From positions 3,687,001-3,751,000 of the forward strand of contig NZ_CP068230.1 in assembly GCF_009183365.2 (NCBI RefSeq): a stretch of 64,000 nt of DNA, written 5' to 3'. Origin of the DNA: Shewanella algae (GTDB lineage: Bacteria > Pseudomonadota > Gammaproteobacteria > Enterobacterales > Shewanellaceae). The position numbers and the translations under genes are program-made. Positions 19,025-26,916 of this stretch are shown here, piece by piece. The notes under the pieces are model-generated. The model was not told where the DNA came from and made no database searches. It saw only the letters and a list, made by a program, of their open reading frames with translations. How positions within the stretch are numbered: the stretch's first letter is position 1; the number at the start of each line of letters is the position of its first letter.

Positions 19025-19124
19025 TTAATTGGGTTTTAGCTGGACTTTCTACCGGCTGGAAACACTCGCATTCTCGGCGGCAAAGCTTGCCCCCCTAAGG
19101 GATAAGCGCTTTTGTTTACCGAAT

Positions 19125-19682
19125 TCAGAGCAAGGCGTGGAACTGCGCCAACCACTGAGGATGGGCAGGCCAAGCCGGCGCTGTAACCAACTTGCCGTCA
19201 GTAATCGCTTCTGTCACCTCGATATCGGCATATTCACCACCGGCTTGGCGTACTTCGGGGGCACAGGCGGGATAAGCCGACACCTTCTTGCCCTGCACCA
19301 CTCCGGCGGCGGTCAGCAGTTGCGCCCCATGACAGACTGCGGCAATCGGCTTATCCGCCTTGGCAAAGGCCCGAACCAGCTCAAGCACTTCATTATAGAG
19401 ACGCAGATACTCGGGGGCTCGGCCGCCGGGGATCAGCAGCGCATCAAAATCATCGGCACTTATCTGTTCAAAGTCACCGTTGAGAACGAAATTGTGCCCA
19501 GGTTTTTCACTGTAGGTTTGATCGCCTTCAAAATCATGAATAGCCGTCCTGACAGTATCACCGGCCTCTTTGTCAGGGCACACGGCAGTCACCTTATGGC
19601 CCACCATCTGCAGCGCCTGAAACGGCACCATGATTTCATAGTCTTCCACATAATCACCGGCAAGGATCAATACGTTAGCCAT
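19125..19682 (-). CDS. DJ-1/PfpI family protein
   Basis: 185-residue class I glutamine amidotransferase-like protein. The nucleophile elbow AVCHGAQ places the reactive cysteine at about 117, with an acidic residue in the N-terminal VEDYE segment and the PGGRAPEYLR loop typical of the PfpI branch. Members serve as proteases, chaperones or glyoxalase/deglycase-like enzymes; the exact activity cannot be read from sequence. It is monocistronic, with its own terminator near 19010. Confidence 0.9.
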   Translation of the reverse strand: MANVLILAGDYVEDYEIMVPFQALQMVGHKVTAVCPDKEAGDTVRTAIHDFEGDQTYSEKPGHNFVLNGDFEQISADDFDALLIPGGRAPEYLRLYNEVLELVRAFAKADKPIAAVCHGAQLLTAAGVVQGKKVSAYPACAPEVRQAGGEYADIEVTEAITDGKLVTAPAWPAHPQWLAQFHALL

Positions 19683-19969
19683 TGTCTTCTCCTGTTATTC
19701 CATCGACTCACCATCAGACTCATCTTAACCAAGCCCATAGAGGCAGAGGTAACAACCGGCTACTACCTCATTCTGTTCATTAAACAACCCGGTTGCCCGG
19801 CAGACAAGTGATATCCTTGAGATTAAAAGAATTAGGGTAAAATCGCTGTTAAGTGACTTACGCCTTACAAATAATGAGTTTTAGGGTTTTCTTTGTCTGC
19901 CTGATATAGAAAATTGCAGCTTAGGGTATACTCAGCGCCCCATCCATATCTCTTATACGCGGAAAAACA

Positions 19970-20602
19970 ATGACAGAACAAAGCTACAATCAGGCCTTGC
20001 TGGCATTAACCCAGGCCGGCCTCGCTGCTTTGGCGGAACGTAACCATGCCGCCGGCAGTATCAAGACCCCGGCAGCGGAAAGTCATTTTCTCTGCAACTG
20101 GATGGTGCAGTCACTAAAAGAGAAACGTTTCTCAAAGTTGCTGGCAGAAGATCTCACTCGCTGGATAAGAGAGGGCCGAAGCCTGGGGGCCGGTGCCAAG
20201 TTACCCGAGGCACTTCAACGTATCCAGGCGCAGTACCTGCCAGCCATCAATAATGCCGCAGTGGGGCAATCGCTCCAGAACCTGATTGCCGAACTCCAGG
20301 CCGAAGGCTGGCTCGTCATCCTCGACTGTGAAGTAAGCGGTAAACTCAAATTAGACAGCCAGGGGCAAAACAGCTTGGTGATCTCCGCCGAGCAGTATCA
20401 GCAGCATCTGCTCGATGGCAAATTGATCAAACCCATCACCCTTTACATCCGCGCCGACGAGCAGTTGATTGCCCAGTTTGCTGTCAAACATGCGCTTCTA
20501 TTCAGCCAAGGGGATAAGAAAGCCAGTTGCATCAAGCACCATAAGGCTTATCGACTCTATCCTGATAACCAACAGCCCGCATTGGCATTGCTCAAGGCTT
20601 AA
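19970..20602 (+). CDS. DUF2913 family protein
   Basis: 210 residues, beginning MTEQSYNQALLALTQAGL, soluble and mostly alpha-helical. The phrases ESHFLCNWMVQSLKEKRF and LTRWIREGRSLGAGAKLPEAL fit the DUF2913 family of Shewanella and Vibrio, which has no known function. A TATACT box at 19927-19932 lies 38 bp upstream and may be its -10. It is the last core-like gene before the cassette region on its right. Confidence 0.8.
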   Translation: MTEQSYNQALLALTQAGLAALAERNHAAGSIKTPAAESHFLCNWMVQSLKEKRFSKLLAEDLTRWIREGRSLGAGAKLPEALQRIQAQYLPAINNAAVGQSLQNLIAELQAEGWLVILDCEVSGKLKLDSQGQNSLVISAEQYQQHLLDGKLIKPITLYIRADEQLIAQFAVKHALLFSQGDKKASCIKHHKAYRLYPDNQQPALALLKA

Positions 20603-20748
20603 CTTTCAGCATCGGAAATGACCTTGGAAGTGGCACTGGCGAACACACTCTCCGCTGGAGCCATTTCTCGGTTTATCAGTCCCCCGGCCAAATCCACTTT
20701 GTGTTCAATAATGGGGTTGTTAGCCAACAGAATGAGGGTTTCTGTTTT

Positions 20749-20769
20749 TAGCCGCTGCCACAGCGGCTA
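20749..20769. repeat. REP-like hairpin (copy 1)
   Basis: Nine-base arms TAGCCGCTG and CAGCGGCTA around a three-base loop. The same hairpin recurs at 27998 and 28492, so this is a dispersed palindromic repeat; all three lie at the edges of the accessory region. Confidence 0.6.
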
Positions 20770-20814
20770 TCACACAGCTAATAATGGGTGTCTTTATTGT
20801 TTTTTGTTGTTTTT

Positions 20815-20854
20815 AGTCAAAGCTGTGCGAAACATCAAAAATATGTGGCTGTCT
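20815..20854. repeat. Dispersed repeat shared with 23963-24001
   Basis: About 40 bp, starting AGTCAAAGCTGTGCGAAACA, recurs with few changes at 23963, ending in both places with a TGGCTGTC block. It marks the left limit of the cassette region here and the junction with the IS110 remnant at the other site. Confidence 0.6.
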
Positions 20855-20865
20855 TGTGTTTCTCG

Positions 20866-21273
20866 TTATAACTTCAGATACGTTTTAATTGTTGTATTGA
20901 AGTTTTTAAACCCTGTGAGTTCAAACTCCAGTACCCAAGATGACTCAAGTGTCATAGGTAACTTTCCATTTTTCGATTCACCAAATTTGATTTCAGTTAT
21001 ATCAACAGGACTATGAGCAGCAAAGAAATAAACTGACCCATCAATATATCCATCTTCTGGGTTTACAGGGAAAGTAAATGTTCTACCAGCAAGTTCACTA
21101 AGCTTGGTAGGCAGATTAATACCGTCAATACTAATTACAGTTTCTATTTTCTCAGAATAGCCATCTAAACTTAGCTCAAACGGTTCTATTCCTATCTCAA
21201 GTGAAACGTCTCCATCGATACCAGAAATCGTTGCACTTGTATATTTAAGTTTTTCTATCGGAAACTCTTCCAT
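20866..21273 (-). CDS. Unknown cassette protein (135 aa)
   Basis: Not recognised. The 135-residue product starts MEEFPIEKLKYTS and is rich in beta-prone stretches (ISGIDGDVSLEIGIEPFEL). It has no signal peptide or membrane segment. The frame is open upstream to 21339, but that part crosses an attC-like palindrome, so the ATG at 21273 with AGG seven bases before it is preferred. It is the leftmost ORF of the leftward array. Confidence 0.6.
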   Translation of the reverse strand: MEEFPIEKLKYTSATISGIDGDVSLEIGIEPFELSLDGYSEKIETVISIDGINLPTKLSELAGRTFTFPVNPEDGYIDGSVYFFAAHSPVDITEIKFGESKNGKLPMTLESSWVLEFELTGFKNFNTTIKTYLKL

Positions 21274-21311
21274 TCTACTGCCTGAATTATAAAGCTCCAT
21301 CACGGGCCGAG

Positions 21312-21388
21312 GTAATTGGCGCGCGGATTGCGAATGCAAGCGCGAGACAAGTGCCGAAGGTCATCTGCATTGCCTTGTTGTGTGTGGC
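21312..21388 (-). repeat. Degenerate attC-like site
   Basis: Read on the minus strand it starts ACACAACAAGGCAATGCA and contains the distant inverted arms AATGCA and TGCATT, but the GTTRRRY end box is not preserved. Its position between two cassette ORFs supports the attC reading. Confidence 0.4.
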
Positions 21389-21389
21389 C

Positions 21390-21701
21390 TCATTTTATGA
21401 AAAGTGCCAGTGTAGTTTTTTGGAGAAGGCTACTCCAATCGGTGGTTAAAGAGGCTTCATCTCTTCCTGCACTATGACAAATTAGTGTTTGGAAGTGCTG
21501 TAAAATCAACGACGCGGCTTCCTCTTTAGCAATGATCCCAGTCAACACTCCTTTGTAACTCTCTCGATCTACGAGTATTTCTTGTATTTTTCTTTGAAAC
21601 AACTCATCAGATGGAGGTGGAAGCTGAAAGATATCTGCCATTTCAATGCCACACTTGATTAATGCCTCTTCGCTAAAGTGCATAACTGTCCTATTTCGCA
21701 T
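21390..21701 (-). CDS. Unknown cassette protein (103 aa)
   Basis: Not recognised. From the ATG at 21701 (MRNRTVMHFSEEALIKCG) it has 103 residues; a second ATG at 21683 is possible. It looks alpha-helical and soluble. The ORF is open upstream to 21887, but only by reading through the adjacent attC palindrome and the neighbouring cassette in another frame. The start codon lies immediately behind the attC end box, as is usual for gene cassettes. Confidence 0.55.
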   Translation of the reverse strand: MRNRTVMHFSEEALIKCGIEMADIFQLPPPSDELFQRKIQEILVDRESYKGVLTGIIAKEEAASLILQHFQTLICHSAGRDEASLTTDWSSLLQKTTLALFIK

Positions 21702-21756
21702 CAACGCCCGCCTCAGCCGCCGAAGGTCGGCTTGCAGGCTCTTGTTATAACTTTTG
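21702..21756 (-). repeat. attC-like recombination site
   Basis: On the minus strand the site runs from TTATAACAAGAGCC through the inverted arms GCCGACC TTCG GGCGGC to GGGCGTTG. The AACAAG...GCGTT frame and the imperfect palindrome of about 55 bases are typical of integron attC sites. The stop codon of the preceding ORF lies inside it. Confidence 0.65.
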
Positions 21757-22135
21757 CTTTTATCGCTGCCATACTGCAGGAGGCTAGAAAGCAACCTAAC
21801 AATAAGGGAATTGTAGTCCCCATGTGATAGCTCAAGTAGCCAAGAATTTGCCAGTCTTGAAGCGAACCCAGCCTCCAATGCAAGCACACCACAAGAATAG
21901 ATACTGAGGCGATAAATGCGGCGACAATATACTTCCTAATAGGAATCCACCCTGCCAACAAACCAGCAAACACCCCTTTGACAAAAAAACTGGCAAAATC
22001 AATTTTCAAGCACCCGTACAGTGTAGATTCACATGGGTGATGCGACCACATATACGTAGAAGCATACACATTCTCACCTAAATAGAATCCAACCCAAGGA
22101 GCCACCAATGCTATCGTAATTAATAGATACTTCAC
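21713..22135 (-). CDS. Small membrane protein in gene cassette
   Basis: 140-residue protein of unknown function starting at a GTG (KYLLITIALVAPWVGF). It has about four hydrophobic segments: residues 3-20, 49-65, 68-88 and 100-125. The last residues (ITRACKPTFGG) are translated from the attC palindrome itself, the hallmark of a cassette ORF. No recognised family. Confidence 0.65.
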   Translation of the reverse strand: MKYLLITIALVAPWVGFYLGENVYASTYMWSHHPCESTLYGCLKIDFASFFVKGVFAGLLAGWIPIRKYIVAAFIASVSILVVCLHWRLGSLQDWQILGYLSYHMGTTIPLLLGCFLASCSMAAIKAKVITRACKPTFGG

Positions 22136-22149
22136 GCCAAACCCAATAA

Positions 22150-22231
22150 GTTATAACGCCGCCAGCACAGGCCGGAGCACGCAGTACGGAGGTCCAGTCC
22201 CGAAGGAGCGATTGTGCATGGCCTATTGGTT
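22150..22231 (-). repeat. attC-like recombination site
   Basis: On the minus strand the site begins GTAACCAATAGGCC and ends GGCGGCGTTATAAC. Inner arms such as GGACTGGACC/GGTCCAGTCC and GGCC/GGCC form an imperfect palindrome of about 80 bases. It follows the stop of the beta-flower ORF and precedes the membrane-protein cassette. Confidence 0.65.
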
Positions 22232-22588
22232 ACACCATTCATTCCAACTAAGCTCAGACCACCCGCCAATAGGAACTATTGGCCTGATAGGTCGGATGGG
22301 ATTTATAGGACGAATAGGTCTAATCGGACGTATAGCTCGAATAGCTCTGATTGGACTAATAGGTCGCATTGACGTTTGAATAGTTTTATCTGGATTCCAA
22401 AGGATTGGTTTACCATTTCGGTCAAGACAAGTTAAACCCATAATGGGTCCCAACCAATCACCAGTTTCAGCAGACCAAACATTCCCCCCAGATATATAAC
22501 CAACCCAATTCATCTCGGTATCAAAGATATGCTCGCCAAGTTCTAACCAACCTACTAAATCGCAGTTTTTATCGAATAAAGGATACAC
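22223..22588 (-). CDS. 4-fold beta-flower-type protein with Pro-Ile-Arg repeat tail
   Basis: 121 residues from a GTG at 22588. The first 70 residues (DLVGWLELGEHIFD, NWVGYISGGNVWSAETGDWLG, GLTCLDRNGKPILWNP) resemble the family annotated as 4-fold beta flower protein, whose function is unknown. Residues about 77-107 are a run of PIR-type triplets, encoded by an imperfect DNA repeat. It is a soluble cassette ORF whose start abuts an attC-like box and whose end runs into another. Confidence 0.7.
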   Translation of the reverse strand: MYPLFDKNCDLVGWLELGEHIFDTEMNWVGYISGGNVWSAETGDWLGPIMGLTCLDRNGKPILWNPDKTIQTSMRPISPIRAIRAIRPIRPIRPINPIRPIRPIVPIGGWSELSWNEWCNQ

Positions 22589-22638
22589 TTAACCCCCGAA
22601 CTTAATTATTGATGGAATGCCACTGTCACTTGTTAAGC
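22587..22638 (-). repeat. Possible atypical attC site
   Basis: On the minus strand, GCTTAAC and GTTAAGT are complementary end boxes that match RYYYAAC and GTTRRRY, about 52 bases apart. The sequence between them shows little pairing, so the call is tentative. Confidence 0.35.
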
Positions 22639-22782
22639 ATTTTCCTTAGCCTTAATAAAATAGCTGTTTTCTAAATATTTATACCACTTTTCAAATGACT
22701 CATCATCCCTCTGAGAATAGAACTCCTCACCAGGATATATAGGACATCCTAAACACTTTTCGAGCCACGAGGAAGCATATCA
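22633..22782 (-). pseudogene. C-terminal remnant of a cassette ORF
   Basis: A minus-strand reading frame encodes about 45 residues including WLEKCLGCPIYPGEEF and ends KAKENA at a TAA inside the attC-like box at 22635. An in-frame TGA precedes it and no start codon is available, so it looks like the surviving 3' part of a truncated cassette gene. Family unknown. Confidence 0.4.
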
Positions 22783-22888
22783 TTCGGTCTCAATTGTTTA
22801 TAAATGACGATGAAATATTGGAAGTAGACTCTCTAAGACGACTAATCTGCGAGGTTCATACAGAAACTGCGGTTGCCAAGCAGGCCTG

Positions 22889-22911
22889 CAGCAGGCTTAA
22901 GCCTGTTGCTG
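22889..22911. repeat. REP-type palindrome beside the RAYT gene
   Basis: AGCAGGCTTAAGCCTGTTGCT is a nearly perfect palindrome 22 bp past the stop codon of the RAYT-like transposase. Such palindromes are the usual partners of RAYT proteins. Confidence 0.5.
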
Positions 22912-22933
22912 CAAAATCACCAACGGTTTAAGG

Positions 22934-23922
22934 TTAATGGGGATGTATTGCTTTGCTTTGTTGCTTACCCCGGCACCACTTACCGCCATATTTGGCCTTC
23001 ATGGCACACATGGCATCCCATCGGCCACTCATGCCACTGTACTGACGGCGAAACTCCTTGGCGGAAGTTATCCAGGCATCGTCACTGATACCAAGCTCAA
23101 GCAGCAGTTTGGGCCTGGAACAGGCAATAAAGCCACGCTTGTCTTCCCGCACCGCCCGGCCTGTCCAATCAATCAGCTCCAGATAGTCGGCAAAGTGAAA
23201 CGGAATGCCGCTTTGTTCGGCGGTCGTTGCTGCACCATCAAATTGCAGCAGTGGCTTAATTGAAGCGTTGGCAGTTGCAGGCTCAGCATGTTCTTCTATG
23301 CGCTCCTGAATGGATGTGTAATCAGAAGTTTGCAGCGAATCTGCAATACCGGCGCGAATGGGATTTAAATCCACATACATCATGCAGGCCAGCAGCGCCT
23401 GTTCATCGAGAAGCGCCTGCGACTTAAAGCGTCCTTCCCAGAATACGCCCTTGCAGCCATCTTCACGATTGGCCTTGCGGGCGATATCTTCGTTTAAACA
23501 GCGCATAAACCAACTGATACTGCCAAGGCGTTCCTGCCAATCGCTAATCAGCGTATCTAAAAGTATTCGCTCACCTTCTGAGAGACTATCGCCCTTGAGG
23601 AACTTTGCCGCCACAGGATTGCCACTAAAGAGCCCTGTCCAACGCTCAATGACTTCAAATGGCGACAACGATTGTTGCGTAGCAAGGTCGATTTTGAGCA
23701 CCAAATGGTAGTGATTACTCATGACCGCATAAGCGCAAACGTCGATGCAGAATATTGACGACAACTGCCTGATTCTATCCACTATCCAGCCACGTCTATG
23801 TTCGTAACTGCGCCCCGACAGTGCATCTTCACCACACAAAAATGCCCTTCTCACGCAACGGTTAATCCGTGGTAAAAGGGCGTACTTTCAGCATCTATCA
23901 ACTGGCGACGGGCAACGGTCAT
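22934..23922 (-). pseudogene. Frameshifted REP-associated tyrosine transposase (Y1/RAYT type)
   Basis: HUH-superfamily single-strand transposase related to IS200/REP transposases. The long frame carries the HUH motif NHYHLVL, the GVFWEGRFKSQALLDE block and MYVDLNPIRAG, all family marks. The true start is the ATG at 23922 (MTVARRQLIDAESTPFYH), but that frame ends after FYHGLTVA. Restoring one base near 23868 rejoins it to INRCVRRAFLCG, so a single-base deletion has split the N-terminus. The remaining frame could begin only at a GTG at 23854. Probably inactive. Confidence 0.8.
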
Positions 23923-23962
23923 AACCAACCTCGACTGAGCTTTGATGGGTATTTCAAAGCCT

Positions 23963-24059
23963 AGTCAAGCCTGTGCGAAACATCAGAAAGATATGGCTGT
24001 CCTATCTTTGCTGTCCTATCTTTGCTGTGGCTGTCCTATCTTTGCTGGTCCTATCTTTG
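23963..24059. repeat. Dispersed repeat followed by 14-bp tandem repeats
   Basis: The first 39 bp repeat the sequence at 20815. Then CTGTCCTATCTTTG occurs four times at 23997, 24011, 24031 and 24045 (the last with one extra G). The copies abut without spacers, so this is a slippage-type tandem repeat and not a CRISPR array. Confidence 0.75.
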
Positions 24060-24426
24060 CTGCAATATCGCCGCTGCGTCTATCATCAGCAATGTGCCTG
24101 AGTTAGGCTACATTACCAACAAGCAAGCGGCTTCACTCATCGGCGTCGCCCCTATTACACGTGAAAGCGGACGTTACAAAGGGAAACGAGTCATCCAAGG
24201 AGGCCGCGCACAGGTGAGAACCGTTTTGTACATGGCCATGATGTCAGCCATGCAATGTACCCCTGTTTTCAAGGACACTTACGCTCGATTACTCGAAGCT
24301 GGAAAACCAAAGAAAGTGGCAATTATTGCTTGCGTTCGCAAGATGGTGGTCATCCTAAACTCTATGCTTCGAGATGGCATCATGTGGGACCAAAACACCG
24401 CCCAAAATAAAGGATTGACGCCATAG
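24060..24426 (+). pseudogene. IS110-family transposase, C-terminal fragment
   Basis: About 120 residues with the IS110/IS1111 C-terminal Transposase_20 block: ASIISNVPELGYITNKQAASLIGV, GGRAQVRTVLYMA and PVFKDTYARLLEAGKPKKVA. The N-terminal DEDD catalytic domain is missing; the tandem repeat lies where it should continue. IS1111-type elements are known to target attC sites, which fits the setting inside a cassette array. Non-functional remnant. Confidence 0.8.
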
Positions 24427-24479
24427 TCGTTTGTTATATTTGTGGTTCGAGGCAAACATAGGTTTAACCTACAGTGCCA

Positions 24480-24767
24480 TTAACAAAACTCTGCTAGATC
24501 TTCCTCGTCAAGATAGTAGTCTGGGACTTCGTCATTTGGATCATATTCTGATGCGACACTTTCAGCTGCACTATGAATATTATCCATGTTTTCTAAATAA
24601 TTGTTTATCGCTGACTCTCTATCATCATTGGTTTCAAAGTAGTCATTCAACGTACTAGCCAACACACGAAAAACGTATCGATTTCCATCTAGTTCACCGA
24701 CAAACTCTATCGAACGAGGATTGATCTTGTATTCATAGTCTTCAAACTCAAATGTCCATTCATTCAT
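24480..24767 (-). CDS. Small acidic cassette protein, DUF1488-like
   Basis: 95 residues, strongly acidic, starting MNEWTFEFEDYEYKINP. The layout, with a short beta-rich N-terminus containing FVGELDGNRYVFRVLASTLNDYF and then a helix with NYLENMDNIHSAAE, recalls DUF1488 proteins, but the match is weak. It lies between the IS110 remnant and an attC-like site in the same orientation as the other cassettes. Its own downstream attC appears to be lost. Confidence 0.55.
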   Translation of the reverse strand: MNEWTFEFEDYEYKINPRSIEFVGELDGNRYVFRVLASTLNDYFETNDDRESAINNYLENMDNIHSAAESVASEYDPNDEVPDYYLDEEDLAEFC

Positions 24768-24892
24768 TTTCGTACTCCTTGATCAAATCAAAACGAAGAT
24801 AAATGTAGTACCATAAAATCGAAAATTAAGCATGAGTAGTTGATCACGAACAGACAAATAAGCGCAGGATTTCAATACAAATATAACGCCGC

Positions 24893-24949
24893 ACTCACCG
24901 GAAAATTATGAGCGCAGCGAGTAATTTTTCCGAGTGCAGCGCTTTGTTA
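24893..24949 (-). repeat. attC-like site interrupted by an IS
   Basis: On the minus strand the site reads AACAAAGCGCTGCACTC, then arms GGAAAAATTA and TAATTTTCC, then GGTGAGTGCGGCGTTAT. The first end box, GCCTAAC, is a perfect RYYYAAC match once the IS at 24950-26205 is removed (its remaining bases are at 26206-26212). The arms pair with an extrahelical base, as in real attC sites. Confidence 0.75.
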
Positions 24950-25022
24950 TGTAGTGGCATAGTGAATTTGGCCACCTGAATAGACGAAGTGATAGACTCA
25001 CTTCCGGAAAAAGGTGGTAGAA

Positions 25023-25331
25023 ATGAAGAACACAAGACCGACATTCAGTACAGAGTTCAAATTAGAAGCTGCGCAGCTAGTAACGAAGCAGGGCTACAGT
25101 GTAACGGAGGCAGCAAGCGCGATGGGCGTGAGTAATTCAGCCATGCGTAAATGGGTAAACCAGCTTCGACAAGAGCAGCAAGGCGTATCCCCCAAAGGCG
25201 CACCGCTCACCCCCGAACAACAGCAGATCCGCGAGCTAGAGAAGAAAATCCGCCGCATTGAAGAAGAGAACACCATTTTGAAAAAGGCTACGGCTCTCTT
25301 GATGTCAGACTCACTGAACAGTTCTCGTTAG
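25023..25331 (+). CDS. IS3-family transposase OrfA
   Basis: 102 residues from the ATG at 25023, preceded by AAGGTGG. A helix-turn-helix (EAAQLVTKQGYSVTEAASAM) binds the IS ends, and a leucine-zipper-like helix (IRELEKKIRRIEEENTILKKA) mediates multimerisation. A GAAAAAGG stretch near 25278 lies where the -1 frame of orfB is open, so a -1 shift there would produce the OrfAB transposase. Confidence 0.9.
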   Translation: MKNTRPTFSTEFKLEAAQLVTKQGYSVTEAASAMGVSNSAMRKWVNQLRQEQQGVSPKGAPLTPEQQQIRELEKKIRRIEEENTILKKATALLMSDSLNSSR

Positions 25332-26197
25332 TCGAGAAACTCAAGAAGAGCCATAGCGTAGAACGGATTTGTTCAGTATTTGGTATTCACCGCAGCAGTT
25401 ACAAGTATTGGCGAGGCAGACCTACCACCATTGACTCGAAACAGGTAAAACTGCACAGCTTGGTGCGGGAGGCCTATGAAGCCAGCAATGGGTCAGCGGG
25501 TGCCAGAACCCTGGCTGATATGGTGACGACTGCTGGCGTGAGGTTAACTCGCTATCGTGCCACAGGGCTGATGAAGAAACTGGGGCTAGTGAGCTGCCAG
25601 GTGCCGCAACATCGCTACCAAAAGGCAGACAAGGAGCATGTCGCCATCCCTAACCTCCTTGACCGCCAGTTTGCTGTGACGGCTCCCAATCAAGTGTGGT
25701 GTGGCGATGTGACCTATGTGTGGACAGGCAAACGATGGGCTTACCTTGCCGTTGTTCTGGATTTGTTTGCACGGAAACCGGTGGGGTGGGCGATGTCATT
25801 TTCGCCCGATAGTGCGCTAACAAGCAAGGCTCTAACCATGGCCTTTGAGGCGCGAGGAAGGCCGAAAGACCTAATGTTCCATAGTGACCAAGGAAGCCAC
25901 TATACCAGCCACCGCTTCCGCCAACAGCTCTGGCGTTATCAGATTAAGCAGAGCATGAGTCGACGAGGAAACTGCTGGGACAACAGCCCGATGGAGCGCT
26001 TCTTTAGAAGCTTAAAAACAGAATGGATACCGATGACCGGCTATCGGGATATCGGTGAGGCTAAGAGTGAAATTTCGCGATATGTGACGGGGTATTACAG
26101 TCAGCTGAGACCACATCAATATAACAGTGGGCTGACACCCAATGAGTCAGAGCGAAGATACTGGCTTGAATACAAAACCGTGGCCAATTTTAGTTGA
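25262..26197 (+). CDS. IS3-family transposase OrfB (DDE integrase core)
   Basis: Frame -1 to orfA, open from just after a TGA at 25259-25261; the first in-frame GTG is at 25460, but the upstream KLKKSHSVERICSVFGIHRSSYKYW is family sequence, so production as an OrfAB fusion is likely. The rve core has the first Asp in WCGDVTYVWT, the second in FHSDQGSHY, and Glu in DNSPMERFFRSLKTE. The C-terminus LRPHQYNSGLTPNE is typical. It appears intact. Confidence 0.9.
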   Translation, partial: RREHHFEKGYGSLDVRLTEQFSLVEKLKKSHSVERICSVFGIHRSSYKYWRGRPTTIDSKQVKLHSLVREAYEASNGSAGARTLADMVTTAGVRLTRYRATGLMKKLGLVSCQVPQHRYQKADKEHVAIPNLLDRQFAVTAPNQVWCGDVTYVWTGKRWAYLAVVLDLFARKPVGWAMSFSPDSALTSKALTMAFEARGRPKDLMFHSDQGSHYTSHRFRQQLWRYQIKQSMSRRGNCWDNSPMERFFRSLKTEWIPMTGYRDIGEAKSEISRYVTGYYSQLRPHQYNSGLTPNESERRYWLEYKTVANFS

Positions 26198-26206
26198 CCA
26201 CTACAG

Positions 26207-26902
26207 TTAGGCCTTTTGCACGCATGTCCGTAAAGCATCTGCGATATCTCTTCTATTCATCGTTATGTAATAGCCATTCTTGTCGATCAACTCGTAATCC
26301 ATGGAGCCGCACCAACGATTGATACGCCCATAGCCAGGTGCACGAGGCATTATTCCATCTTTACCGGGAGCACAATGTTTGGCCAGATTCATGCGAAAAA
26401 GCTCTATCATTCGATAAATAGGCTCAATACTTTCCCATGCCTCTTCAATCTTATCTCTATAAGTCGCGTCATCTTTAAAGCGTAACAACTGCTTCTTTCT
26501 TGTTTCTATAGTTAAATTTATAGGGTCATCATCAGACATTCCGCTAATTTTAGGATCAATCCCGCCGTTGTCGTGAAGCTTACGAAACTGAAACCTGCGA
26601 TCTCTCCACATTCTCAGAACCTCATACAAACCATAAATCCACATTTGAGACATTGCCGACACAGCCATAGCGGATTCAGTGGGTGTTTTTTCGATCTCAA
26701 ACCATTCTCGTAAGAGTGCATACTCATATTCAGTTATAACCGAGTCGACCACCCCGACATTCATCGCCTGCATTCCAAGATAGAGATCATCTTCAAAAAA
26801 TGGGAGCCACTTCATACCCATTGTGATGACGCTGAAGTCTAAGTCATTCCATCCCTTATAGGGGATCTCGTCATGTTCTTCGTAATCGTGAGGATCGTCC
26901 AC
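26207..26902 (-). CDS. Unknown cassette protein (231 aa)
   Basis: Not recognised. A GTG at 26902 with AAGGAG six bases upstream gives a 231-residue soluble, helix-rich protein starting DDPHDYEEHDEIPYKGW after the initiator. It has a Trp/Arg-rich centre (YGLYEVLRMWRDRRFQFRK) and ends CVQKA. The frame is open back to 27160 only by reading through the attC palindrome. Its stop codon overlaps the end box of its own attC, where the IS3 element inserted; the coding sequence was not interrupted. Confidence 0.65.
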   Translation of the reverse strand: MDDPHDYEEHDEIPYKGWNDLDFSVITMGMKWLPFFEDDLYLGMQAMNVGVVDSVITEYEYALLREWFEIEKTPTESAMAVSAMSQMWIYGLYEVLRMWRDRRFQFRKLHDNGGIDPKISGMSDDDPINLTIETRKKQLLRFKDDATYRDKIEEAWESIEPIYRMIELFRMNLAKHCAPGKDGIMPRAPGYGRINRWCGSMDYELIDKNGYYITMNRRDIADALRTCVQKA

Positions 26903-26916
26903 TATCTCTCCTTGTG

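Larger units (their letters stand above)
24950..26205 (+). mobile_element. IS3-family insertion sequence
   Basis: 1256-bp element with terminal inverted repeats of about 26 bp that begin TGTAGTGG and include a GGCCAC block (24950-24975 and 26180-26205). It is flanked by a 4-bp direct repeat, GTTA (24946-24949 and 26206-26209). It carries overlapping orfA and orfB in the usual IS3 layout, with intact catalytic residues. It sits in the end box of an attC-like site. The exact subgroup was not determined. Confidence 0.9.

Noticed and set aside
18710..19028. Small ORFs on both strands between the PKD gene and the DJ-1 gene
   Set aside because: No ribosome sites and no family likeness; one crosses the DJ-1 terminator.
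22270..22380. Short-period DNA repeat considered as a regulatory iteron array
   Set aside because: It is in frame within the beta-flower ORF and encodes the Pro-Ile-Arg triplets.
23997..24059. Tandem repeats considered as a CRISPR array
   Set aside because: The units abut directly with no unique spacers and there are no cas genes nearby.
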